A DNA stretch of 64,000 bases. Source: an uncultured Faecalibacterium sp. (GTDB lineage Bacteria; Bacillota; Clostridia; Oscillospirales; Ruminococcaceae). The notes under the pieces are model-generated. The model was not told the DNA's origin, made no database searches, and worked only from the letters and a program-made list of their open reading frames with translations. Location of the stretch: the NCBI GenBank assembly GCA_944385995.1, contig CALWZL010000003.1:1-64000 (forward strand), written 5' to 3'. This document shows, piece by piece, positions 35,201 to 42,830 of this stretch. A program made the position numbers and the translations under genes. The number at the start of each line of letters is the position of its first letter. Positions within the stretch are counted from its first letter, which is position 1.

Positions 35201-35522
35201 GATGATCCGCAACGGCGGCACCGCCTGCCTCCAGTCCAACCGGAAGAATTTCGTGGATCAGAACAATCCCAGTGCCACCACCGTGACCTATCTGCAAAAG
35301 GCCACCCACGAAATGTGCTACATGGTGGCCAACTCCGACGCCATGAACGGCATCGCACCGGGTTCCACCATCACCTATTCCCTGGCTCCGTGGGAGACGG
35401 GCTGTGCTGTGGCAATCGTCATAACCGCACTGCTGTTTGTGGGAGTCGTGGTGCTGAGCATCCTGCGGGTGCGGGATGAAAAGCGCCATCCCGGCAAATA
35501 TCAGGGCATCAAAACCGTCTGA
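32244..35522 (+). CDS. Membrane-anchored GH3 glycosidase with swapped domain order
   Basis: 1092 aa. N-terminal helix (about 14-36) and C-terminal helix (about 1050-1075) anchor it in the membrane. Between them the usual GH3 order is reversed. The alpha/beta C-domain comes first (EGIVLLKNQNNALPL; NGTVNPSGRLADTY), then a fibronectin-like domain (VYPFGYGLSYTTF; VELYVETPY). The catalytic barrel comes last (LDNDGPQAFR; RNFEYFSEDPFLAGK; IKHFAMNEQE; nucleophile Asp975 in GTALTDYALHD). Reversed GH3 enzymes are known from Ruminococcus albus and Butyrivibrio. Likely a beta-glucosidase-type enzyme facing outside. AAAAGGAG precedes the ATG. Confidence 0.88.
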   Translation: MTDAKKKMSSRRFMAIFMPVTAVLLATSIVITCVMEYWSTVMDAVFGEASISIKAAPGTEAWNTDYYGLNAEGMIPEDTAAQGAELARRAEAEGIVLLKNQNNALPLTNGGAALSASNPITVNALGWSFYYPSTGGSGSGAVGSDGLVSPKEALAAAGIQINEELENYYLDWSNQHYTEWMVTKANGYYSDEDTNTAPARPSVSKTYQAAWDVPELNAQLVAEACAQSDAAANNIQIVWIGRGGGEYHDCPTEMTKTGGSVNAYGINPDKHYLELTDEEEAVLAKAEELRGDNGKVIVIINANNTMELGELADDDKVDAILFVGGPGKQGFYAIGDVLNGTVNPSGRLADTYAADLLANPAMENFSSRVYYDPDAAFPNQYDTTISYTDADGSTSQRPILFVGYEEGIYVGYRFYETAAATGYFTASQMPRGVTDPYYNRENGVVYPFGYGLSYTTFTQTIDRASYEDGTFTLDVTVQNTGDVAGKDVVELYVETPYIAGGIEKSKVVLCGFDKTDLLDPGASQTVTITVDAEDIASYDDTVNQCYVLDAGDYTFYLGTVDGTVYGSHAWAYADPQDSKAVTGANAVTFAAEDAISDTVIYNDAHDGKRESDATTATNAFVREMTGNNLKVSNGDPTMNRADGFTASYPTAPTAEDTVMPEELKEILDDNNYSTQEATALHDEDLEMPATGQNNGLQLIDLRGLDFDDPLWQEYVEQWTPSEMALLLGKAGFQTEAFPEYGKPTTLDNDGPQAFRHQALGEENERVNTYYMTAYPCEALLSCTWNEDLLREIGENVGAEGSVNGMSGWYAPGLNTHRTAFGGRNFEYFSEDPFLAGKLAANEISGAAKYGIFTYIKHFAMNEQEAFCRSWCCGMHMDESLDRYQNPEWMLMTWATEQTMREIYLKAFEIAIKEATTDLKYLDSEGGEHVVEDFRCATGVMTAFCCVGNTWSGGNHALLQTVLRDEWGFNGTALTDYALHDFMYPDQMIRNGGTACLQSNRKNFVDQNNPSATTVTYLQKATHEMCYMVANSDAMNGIAPGSTITYSLAPWETGCAVAIVITALLFVGVVVLSILRVRDEKRHPGKYQGIKTV

Positions 35523-35550
35523 CCGATTCGGTACGGCGGGCCGGGCTGTC

Positions 35551-35581
35551 CGTCCGCGGCCGGGGAGAGACCGCGGACGGC
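35551..35581. other. Perfect 10-bp hairpin without T-run
   Basis: CCGTCCGCGG and CCGCGGACGG form an uninterrupted stem with an 11-nt loop just after the first GH3 gene. It is probably an RNA 3' protection or processing structure. Confidence 0.5.
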
Positions 35582-35616
35582 AGCGGCCCGGGCAAGGTAA
35601 ATCATAAGAGGGATGC

Positions 35617-35660
35617 GGGAGCAGACCAACGGGGCATCCCGGCGGCCTGCTCCCGTTTTT
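35617..35660 (+). terminator. Terminator/attenuator between the two GH3 genes
   Basis: CGGGAGCAG (35617-35625) pairs with CTGCTCCCG (35647-35655), then TTTTT. It stands 18 nt before the next ATG, so read-through would be needed for joint expression. Confidence 0.7.
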
Positions 35661-35678
35661 ACAAAATCGAGGTGTGCG

Positions 35679-38114
35679 ATGAAACAGTCAACCATACTCC
35701 AGAAATTAACCCTGGAAGAAAAGTGTGCCCTCCTCAGCGGCAAAGGCGAGTGGGAGACCTGGAACCTGCCAAGGGCCGGGGTGCCCTCCCTGATCTGTTC
35801 CGACGGTCCCCACGGCATCCGGCGCCAGGCGGGGGCGGGCGACCATCTGGGGCTCAATCCTTCCCTGCCTGCCACCTGCTTTCCCACGGCGGCCACCGTG
35901 GCCAACAGCTGGGACCCCGAATTGGGCGAGGAGATCGGCCAGGCACTGGGAGAAGAAGCTGCCGTCCAGGGGGTGCACATTGTGCTGGGCCCCGGACTCA
36001 ACATCAAGCGGAGCCCCCTGTGCGGGCGGAACTTTGAGTATTTCTCCGAGGACCCCTATCTCTCGGGCAAACTGGCCGCCAGCTACATCCGGGGCATCCA
36101 GAGTCAGGGCGTCTACGCCTGCCCCAAACACTTTGCCGTCAACAGTCAGGAACTCCGCCGGATGGCCATGAACGCGGTGGTGGACGAGCGCACCCTGCGG
36201 GAAATCTATCTGACCGGGTTTGAAATCGCCGTCCGGGAAGGTCATCCCGGCGCCCTGATGACCAGCTACAACTAGGTCAACGGGATTTATTCCAACGAAA
36301 ACCCCCACCTGTTGCAGGATATCCTGCGGGGAGAATGGGACTACAACGGTCTGGTCATCACCGACTGGGGCGGTTCCAATGACCATGTGGAGGGGGTGCG
36401 GGCCGGTTCCGACCTGGAAATGCCCAATCCCGGGATGGATTCCGCCCGCCAGCTGGTAGAGGCGGTGCGGTCGGGCCGGCTGCCCGAAGCGGCGGTGGAC
36501 GCCTGCGCGGCCCGGGTGCTCCGGGCAGCCCTGACCCTGAACGAAACCAGAAAACCCTCCGGGCAATGGAACAAGACGGCCCATCACGCTCTGGCCTACC
36601 GGGCGGCGGCCGAAAGTTCCGTCCTTCTGAAAAACGAGGACGGCATCCTGCCGCTGCATCCCGGCACCCGGGTGGGAATCATCGGGGACTTTGCCTTCAC
36701 CCCTCGGTACCAGGGGGCCGGCTCCTCTCTGGTCAACGCCACCCAGGTGGACACCATGGCGGACCTTTTGCCGGACAGCGGCCTCAACTGGGTGGGGGCG
36801 GTGCGCGGCTATGCCCGGGACGGAAAGCCGGACCCCGCAATGGAAAAGGCCGCCCTGGACCTGGCCCGGTCGGCCGACGTGGTGGTCTACTGCTTCGGCC
36901 TGGATGAGCTGAGCGAATCCGAGGGCATCGACCGCAGCCACATGCGGATTCCCCAGAACCAGATCGCCCTGCTGGAACTGCTGGCCCGGGTGAATCCCCA
37001 TATTGTGGGGGTGCTCAGCGCCGGGTCGGCGGTGGAAATGCCCTGGCTGTCCTGCTGTCAGGCCCTGCTGCACGGCCATCTCTGCGGCCAGGCCGGGGCA
37101 GGCGCCATGCTGGACATCCTGACCGGTCAGATCAACCCCTCGGGCCGATTGAGTGAGAGTTATCCGCTGCGGTACGAGGATACGCCGGCCTATCGGTATT
37201 TCCCCAGCGAGCAGCGGAACGCCGAATACCGGGAGGGCCTGTATGTGGGCTACCGCTACTACGAGACGGCAGGGGTGGAGGTGCTTTATCCCTTCGGATA
37301 CGGCTTGTCCTATACGACCTTCGCCTACAGCAGATTGATTGTGGGAGAAAAGGGCGTGGTCCTGACCGTCACCAACACCGGCAGCTGGGACGGCGCCGAA
37401 GTGGTCCAGCTCTACATCTCCAAACCTGACGCCAGGGTGTTCCGCCCGGTGCGGGAACTCAAAGGGTTCTGCAAAGTGGTCCTGAAGGCGGGAGAGAGCC
37501 AGCAGGTACACATTCCCTTTGACGACAAAACCTTCCGCTACTGGAACACCGCCACCAACAACTGGGAGGTGGAGGGCGGCCGTTATCAGGTGGAAATTGG
37601 CGCCAGCTGCCAGGACATCCGGCTCACGGCCGAGGTCCATCGGGCTGCCACCACCGACCGTCTGCCCTACCGACCCGAGGATCTGCCCCACTACCGCAGC
37701 GGGGAGATCCGCCAGGTGCCCGACGGGGAGTTTGCCGCGCTGCTGGGCAGCCCCATTCCCGACGGCAGTTGGAGCGGCGCCCTGACTGCCAACGACGCCA
37801 TTTGTCAGCTGTACTACGCCCGCAGCCCTTTGGCCCGGCTGGTGTGGCAGGTGCTGGACCGGAAAAAACGCAAGAGCGAAAAGGCAGGCAAGCCCGACCT
37901 GAATATTCTGTTCATCTACAATATGCCTTTCCGCGCCATTGCCAAGATGACCGGCGGCGCCGTCAGCGCGGAAATGTTGGACGGCCTGGTCCTGATGGCA
38001 AACGGCCATTTCTGCAAAGGCCTGGCCCGCACGGTGCGGGGATTCTTCCGCAACCGCGCCAAAAACGAAGCCTATGTGGCCATGCTGCTGGCATCCTGGA
38101 AGGAGGAATCCTAA
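35679..38114 (+). pseudogene. GH3 beta-glucosidase gene interrupted by one in-frame TAG
   Basis: 812-codon GH3 gene in the normal order: catalytic barrel (SDGPHGIR; RNFEYFSEDPYLSGK; CPKHFAVNSQE; nucleophile Asp229 in VITDWGGSND), alpha/beta domain (SSVLLKNEDGILPLHP), fibronectin-like domain (YPFGYGLSYTTF). Codon 199 (36273-36275) is TAG within the conserved MTSYN-x-VNG stretch; the frame is intact on both sides. One base change from AAG would explain it. The stop removes the nucleophile and most of the enzyme unless TAG is read through. The C-terminal 150 residues are an extra part not typical of GH3. Sequencing error is possible. Confidence 0.8.
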
Positions 38115-38115
38115 C

Positions 38116-38721
38116 ATGACAACATCCGCATCCGGTCCGGTCTGGTGGCAGAATTTTGCCGACCGCCATCCCAAACTGGCCAAGTGGCTCTATCAAATCG
38201 CTTCCTTCTTTGTGTTCAGCATGGGAGTCACCATCGTACAGTACCTGTTTTTCACCTTTCTGCCCGGCGTCCTGGGCCCCGAACTGGCTGCCGCCGAATT
38301 CATGTGGCCGCAGCTGCCGCTGCGGCTGTTCGGGGTGGAGTTTACCTGGAGCCTTCTGGGCTACAACGTCCTCTATGACGCGGCGGGCCGTGTGATGATC
38401 GGCGGCGGCCTGGGGTACTTCATCAGCTACGAGGTAGGGTCTTTTGTGGCCCAGTGCATCAACTTTCCCCTTCAGCGCAACATCACCTTCAAGAGCCACG
38501 GCAACCCGGCCTGGCAGGCCCTGTGGTACTTCATCGCCTGGGTGGTGATCTCGCTGATCTGCAACGGCTTCAACAACCTCTGGATGCCCATCGCCGCCGC
38601 CTTTGTGCCGCCGGCGGTCTACAACATCCTGGTCACCGTTATCACCGGCGGCGTCTCCATGGTCATCTTCTTCTTTGTGTTCAAAATCATCTTCCCCGAG
38701 CAGGAGCACAAACAGGGGTGA
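38116..38721 (+). CDS. GtrA-like membrane protein
   Basis: 201 aa with about four or five membrane helices. FVAQCINFPLQRNITFKSHG resembles the N-F-x-x-x-R-x-x-T-F signature of the GtrA family, proposed to flip or handle lipid-linked sugars. AGGAGG lies before the ATG, one base after the GH3 stop. The N-terminal WWQNFADRHPKLAKW segment is amphipathic. Grouping with GH3 enzymes suggests a link to surface glycans, but that is inference. Confidence 0.7.
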   Translation: MTTSASGPVWWQNFADRHPKLAKWLYQIASFFVFSMGVTIVQYLFFTFLPGVLGPELAAAEFMWPQLPLRLFGVEFTWSLLGYNVLYDAAGRVMIGGGLGYFISYEVGSFVAQCINFPLQRNITFKSHGNPAWQALWYFIAWVVISLICNGFNNLWMPIAAAFVPPAVYNILVTVITGGVSMVIFFFVFKIIFPEQEHKQG

Positions 38722-38753
38722 GAAAGAAGCCAGACGGCAGCTTATATCCAAAA

Positions 38754-38793
38754 GAAACCCGGCGCAGTCGTGGGACCGCGCCGGGTTTCCTTT
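38754..38793. terminator. Bidirectional terminator between GtrA-like and symporter genes
   Basis: GAAACCCGGCGC (38754-38765) pairs with GCGCCGGGTTTC (38778-38789) over 12 bp; it serves the two convergent genes. Confidence 0.85.
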
Positions 38794-38794
38794 G

Positions 38795-40192
38795 TCAGCT
38801 TCGCCTTTGTTTCATCTGATGTGCTTCATAGTCCTTCAGGGACGCCAGCGCTTTGGGCGCCAGCGGAAAGAGGGCGATCATGTTGAAGATGGTCATGAGG
38901 CCCACCCCCACATCGCCCAGGTCCCACACGAATTGATAGGCCGCCAATCCGCCCACAAACAGCATCACCAGGGCCAGCACCTTGTAGAGGGTCTGGAACA
39001 TCCAGCGGTCGCCGAACAGGTACGCCACATTGGAGCGCGCGTAAAACAAAATCCCCAAAAAGGTGGAGAAACTGAACAGCCACAAGATCACCGCGATGAA
39101 CACCACACCGAATTCGCCCAGATGGTACCGCATCGCCGTCTGAAGCAGATCCATTCCTTCCAGTCCGGCGGTCAGCTCTTGGGGGGTCAGCAGCATGACC
39201 ATGGCCGAACAGCTGCAAATCACGAGGGTATCAATGAACACGCCCAGGGCCTGGAGCAGGCCTTCCTTGGCCGGATGGCTGATATCTGCCGCAGCCGCAG
39301 CACAGGGCGCCGAACCGGAGCCCGCCTCGTTGGAGAAAAGGCCTCGCTTGGCGCCGTTCATGATGACGGCGCCGAGGCCGCCGCCCACCGCCTGCCGCAG
39401 ACCAAAGGCCTCCGCAAAAATCCGCTGAAAAACGCCCGGCAGCAGTTGTGCATTCTTTACAATGATCAAAATCGTGATGAAGAAGTAGCAGGCCGCCATG
39501 ACCGGCACGACAAAATCCAGGACCTTGACGGTGGCATTTTTCCGAAGGACCACGACGGCGGCCAGGGCCACCAGAATCACGGTGGAGTAGAGCGGCGGAA
39601 TATGAAAGGCGTTCTCAAAGGAAGAGGAAATCGAGTTGCTGGTCACCTGACTGATGCCGCACCAGCAAATCAAACCGGACACCGCAAACAGGCACGCTGT
39701 CACCGAGTGCTTTCGCCGGCTGCCCTCCCGGATGAACAAGTGGTGCAGATAGTATGCAGGTCCGCCCCGGTAGCCGCCGTAGAGCGGATCTCTTTCCTTA
39801 TAGAGCTGGGCCAGGGTGGCCTCGATGAAAGCCGTCGAGGACCCCAAAAGCGCAATCACCCACATCCAGAACACCGCGCCTGCGCCGCCCGCCGAGATGG
39901 CTGCCACCACGCCCACCAGGTTGCCCATTCCAACCCGGCAGGCAGTTGAGACAATCAGGGCCTGTAAGCCGGATATGCCGGCTTTTTCTTCTTTCTGATG
40001 GCTTTCCAGGGTCACCTTGAGCATCTCTGGAAAGAGCCGGAAGGGCAAAAACCGGGTCCGAACCGTAAAGTACACCCCCGCCGGGATCAAAATCATGACC
40101 AGCAGGGACAGCCCCAGGGTGCTTCCGCCCGGCAGCGGAATCTTGACCAGGTCTCCCCACAGGATATTGTAAATTGCCTTAAACACCGCCAT
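38795..40192 (-). CDS. Sodium:alanine/glycine symporter (AGCS family)
   Basis: 465 aa with about 11 helices. Family signatures are present: GGAGAVFWMWVIALLGSS followed by FIEATLAQLYKERD near residues 95-130, and RGLFSNEAGSGSAPCAAAAA near 280. AGCS proteins import alanine or glycine (some glutamine) with Na+. The start follows AAAGG. It diverges from the flavoprotein gene, with shared inverted repeats in the 352-bp gap. Confidence 0.93.
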   Translation of the reverse strand: MAVFKAIYNILWGDLVKIPLPGGSTLGLSLLVMILIPAGVYFTVRTRFLPFRLFPEMLKVTLESHQKEEKAGISGLQALIVSTACRVGMGNLVGVVAAISAGGAGAVFWMWVIALLGSSTAFIEATLAQLYKERDPLYGGYRGGPAYYLHHLFIREGSRRKHSVTACLFAVSGLICWCGISQVTSNSISSSFENAFHIPPLYSTVILVALAAVVVLRKNATVKVLDFVVPVMAACYFFITILIIVKNAQLLPGVFQRIFAEAFGLRQAVGGGLGAVIMNGAKRGLFSNEAGSGSAPCAAAAADISHPAKEGLLQALGVFIDTLVICSCSAMVMLLTPQELTAGLEGMDLLQTAMRYHLGEFGVVFIAVILWLFSFSTFLGILFYARSNVAYLFGDRWMFQTLYKVLALVMLFVGGLAAYQFVWDLGDVGVGLMTIFNMIALFPLAPKALASLKDYEAHQMKQRRS

Positions 40193-40295
40193 ATTTTACA
40201 AACCTTTCCTTTTTTGTTTGCCGGCCTGTATGCGCCCGGAGACAAGGAGCCTTCTTCCCTGCTCTCTCCATTCGGGCCATCGCCGCAGTTCTTTT

Positions 40296-40324
40296 ATTAT
40301 AAGGGGTTTTCTTCCCTTTGTACA
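40296..40324 (-). promoter_or_regulatory. Promoter of the symporter gene
   Basis: TGTACA (40319-40324), 17 nt, TATAAT (40296-40301) on the minus strand. The -35 overlaps one arm of an inverted repeat. Confidence 0.55.
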
Positions 40325-40373
40325 CACCTGAAAACAACTTGTTGTCTCCCCTGCCCCCGCGGATGTGTACAAA
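40317..40373. promoter_or_regulatory. Nested inverted repeats between divergent genes (operator candidate)
   Basis: TTTGTACACA (40317-40326) and TGTGTACAAA (40364-40373) are perfect 10-bp arms. A second inverted repeat ACAAC/GTTGT (40334-40345) lies between. The left arm overlaps the symporter -35; the right arm is upstream of the flavoprotein promoter. Confidence 0.55.
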
Positions 40374-40403
40374 ATTCTCGCCCGATTTTGTGACAGTTTG
40401 ACC

Positions 40404-40433
40404 TTGACATTGTTTTCTGTGCTTCATTATACT
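40404..40433 (+). promoter_or_regulatory. Promoter of the flavoprotein gene
   Basis: Perfect -35 TTGACA (40404-40409), 18 nt, TATACT (40428-40433). The leader is about 105 nt. Confidence 0.75.
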
Positions 40434-40544
40434 GTATTTTGTAAAATGGTTTGTATTTTGTCCTGTTCAAATACAGACCAGACCGGATGACCGGACAAGC
40501 TGCCGGCTCATTCAATCCGTTTATCATTGGAAGGAGACTACACC

Positions 40545-42605
40545 ATGAGTCAACGCATTTCCCGCAAAGGCTTTCTGAAGATGGCCGCCGCTACCGCCGT
40601 GGGCGGTGTCACTGCTGGTGCGCTGGCAGCCTGCCAGGCTGGCAGCAGTTCCACTGCCGCATCGGCTTCGGGCACCTATACCCCTGGTACCTACTCCGCC
40701 GAGGCCACCGGCATCGGCTCTACGCCGGTCAAGGTCACCATGACCTTTGACGCCGAGAAGATCACCGACATCGAGATCGATGTTTCGGGCGAGACCCCGG
40801 GCTATGGTGCAGACATTGGCGACGAGATGATCGAGAAGATCCTCAGCGCCCAGTCCAGCGAAGTGGACGGCCACAGCGGCGCCACCATCACTTCCGACGC
40901 CATCAAGAAGGCCGCTGAAAACTGCATCAACCAGGCCAAGGGCATTGCCACCGAGTCCACCAGCGCCAACACCGCCGAGACCGTTGTTCCCGACGGTCTG
41001 ACCACCGAGGAAGTGGAGTCCTCCATCGTGGAGCTGGGCGACATCACCCCCGACGAAACCCGCGACTATGACATCGTGGTGGTGGGTGCAGGCGCCGCAG
41101 GCGTGCCGGCCGCCGGCTGGGCCGCCGAGCTGGGCGCCAGTGTGGCCCTGCTCCAGAAGCAGAGCGTGGTGGTCAGCCAGGGCAACTGCGGCTCCGCCAT
41201 CATCCATTCCAAATCCACCCCCGCCGGCGAGAAGATGTGGGTCCACATGACCAACGGCCTGTGCGACTGGCGCGCCGACACCGACCTGCTCAACGCCTAC
41301 GTGGAGCACAGCGAAGAGGCGCTGATGTGGTATCTGAACCGCGCCGGCCTGACCGCTGAGACCGAGTACGGCGACGGCAGCCTGGTGGACGACAACGCCA
41401 ATCCCTCTGCCCTGCTCCACAACGACGAGAAAGAGATCAACGCCTACATGTGCACCAGCCAGGACCTGACCGGCGTATGGCAGGATCGGATGGACACCTA
41501 CGACTTCGGCGACGAGCACTGCTACTTCTTCGCTCCCTGGATCGGACCCAAGCCCAAGAATGTGGGCGACGTTCTGGCCGTGGTTCTGGAGAACGTGCAG
41601 GCCGAGTGCCCCAACCTGGAGACCTTCTTCAACACCCCCGCCGTCAAGCTGGTGACCGAGAACGGCAAGGTGACCGGCGTCATCGGCAAGGATGCCGACG
41701 GCAAGTACATCCAGTTCAACGCCGCCAAGGGCGTCATCCTGGCCACCGGCGACTACATGAACAACGACCCGATGGTCCGCCGCTGGTGCCCCGATGTGGA
41801 CAAGTTCGACAAGAAGCAGTTCCAGAAGACCGGTGACGGCCACATTATGGCCATTGCCGCCGGCGCCAAGATGGAGAACCTGGGCCACACCAAGATGATG
41901 CACGACTTTGACTCCGGTCTGATGTACGAGGAGCCCTTCCTCTATGTCGACATGGAAGGCCACCGCTTCTGCAACGAGGACACCGGCTTTGTCTACATGG
42001 GCAACATCACCAAGTACACCCCCAAGTACAACGGCAACAACGTGGACTCCAACCACCCCGACGGATCGCAGGGCTGGTACTGCCAGATCTACGACAGCGA
42101 CTACATGAGCTATGCCAAGTCCCCTGTCCCCGAGGAGGGCATGACCAAGTACATCCCCGGCGCGGTGGAGAATCCTCAGGGCGTCTTTACCAACCTGCTG
42201 GACACCTACAAGGCCGACACCCTGGAAGAGCTGGCCGGCCTGCTGGACATCCCCGCCGATGCGCTGGAGGAGAGCGTCGCCCGCTACAATGAGCTGTGCG
42301 ACCAGGGCTCCGACGTGGACTTCGGCAAGAACATGAAGTACATGCACAAGATCGAGAAGGCTCCCTTCTGGGGCATCCGCAAGCACATCCGTGTCTCGTC
42401 CATCGACAGCGGCGTCAACACCAACGCCAATGGTCAGGCTCTGGACGCCGACGGCAATGTCATCGAGGGCCTGTACTGCGTGGGCAACCTGGGCGGCCCC
42501 TTCTACGGCGGCGCCGACTATCCCTTCCACCAGACCGGCCTGTCCCTGGGCCGCTGCTACACCTTCGGCATGATCGCTGCCAAGCACGCCCTGGGTCAGC
42601 TGTAA
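40545..42605 (+). CDS. Flavinylated lipoprotein reductase (FMN-binding plus FAD-binding domains)
   Basis: 686 aa. The signal region RISRKGFLKMAAATAVGG is twin-arginine-like (RK variant) and runs to a lipobox ending at Cys30 (ALAAC), so it is an exported lipoprotein. An FMN-binding domain (about 42-130) carries the covalent flavinylation motif DGHSGAT (Thr114). A fumarate-reductase-type FAD domain starts at DIVVVGAGAAGVPAAG (about 176) and ends near GLSLGRCYTFGMIAAK. This is the layout of UrdA-like or fumarate-reductase-like extracellular reductases using an outside electron acceptor. The substrate is unknown. AAGGAG precedes the ATG. Confidence 0.88.
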   Translation: MSQRISRKGFLKMAAATAVGGVTAGALAACQAGSSSTAASASGTYTPGTYSAEATGIGSTPVKVTMTFDAEKITDIEIDVSGETPGYGADIGDEMIEKILSAQSSEVDGHSGATITSDAIKKAAENCINQAKGIATESTSANTAETVVPDGLTTEEVESSIVELGDITPDETRDYDIVVVGAGAAGVPAAGWAAELGASVALLQKQSVVVSQGNCGSAIIHSKSTPAGEKMWVHMTNGLCDWRADTDLLNAYVEHSEEALMWYLNRAGLTAETEYGDGSLVDDNANPSALLHNDEKEINAYMCTSQDLTGVWQDRMDTYDFGDEHCYFFAPWIGPKPKNVGDVLAVVLENVQAECPNLETFFNTPAVKLVTENGKVTGVIGKDADGKYIQFNAAKGVILATGDYMNNDPMVRRWCPDVDKFDKKQFQKTGDGHIMAIAAGAKMENLGHTKMMHDFDSGLMYEEPFLYVDMEGHRFCNEDTGFVYMGNITKYTPKYNGNNVDSNHPDGSQGWYCQIYDSDYMSYAKSPVPEEGMTKYIPGAVENPQGVFTNLLDTYKADTLEELAGLLDIPADALEESVARYNELCDQGSDVDFGKNMKYMHKIEKAPFWGIRKHIRVSSIDSGVNTNANGQALDADGNVIEGLYCVGNLGGPFYGGADYPFHQTGLSLGRCYTFGMIAAKHALGQL

Positions 42606-42650
42606 TTTTCGACACAGCGGGCAAAGCTGCCCGACTTCCCAGCCCATGAA

Positions 42651-42695
42651 AGCCCCCGGTTCTGTCTCCCCATGGGACAGAGCCGGGGGCTCTTT
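42651..42695 (+). terminator. Hairpin terminator after the flavoprotein gene
   Basis: AGCCCCCGGTTCTGTC (42651-42666) pairs with GACAGAGCCGGGGGCT (42676-42691) with one wobble; the tail CTTTGG is T-poor. Confidence 0.65.
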
Positions 42696-42780
42696 GGATT
42701 CATTGGGGCCGTTGCGCCTGGATCGGGCCCATGGATGGAATTTGGCGCAGACCGTCTCCTTCGGTTCTCCGGTCCCCTGA

Positions 42781-42809
42781 TTGTGCTGGCAGCCAAAACA
42801 TGCTATAAT
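42781..42809 (+). promoter_or_regulatory. Orphan promoter facing the 3' end of the next gene
   Basis: TTGTGC (42781-42786), 17 nt, TGC then TATAAT (42804-42809). The only thing downstream on this strand is the antisense of the lipoprotein gene that ends at 42831. Confidence 0.55.
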
Positions 42810-42830
42810 CAGGCTGGAACCACCGGATGG

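Noticed and set aside
32109..35489. 1126-codon open frame antisense to the first GH3 gene
   Set aside because: Gly/Val/His-rich composition typical of a high-GC shadow frame, no domain pattern; the sense strand encodes a clear GH3 enzyme.
36273..36275. TAG read as pyrrolysine
   Set aside because: No pyl genes or PYLIS-like evidence in the window and GH3 enzymes do not use pyrrolysine; a nonsense change or sequence error is simpler.
35706..38183. 825-codon open frame antisense to the second GH3 gene
   Set aside because: Shadow frame; it does not explain the TAG, and the sense strand carries conserved GH3 motifs on both sides.
40524..42647. 707-codon antisense frame over the flavoprotein gene
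   Set aside because: Low-complexity Val/Gly/His composition and no ribosome site; the sense gene has lipobox, FMN and FAD motifs.
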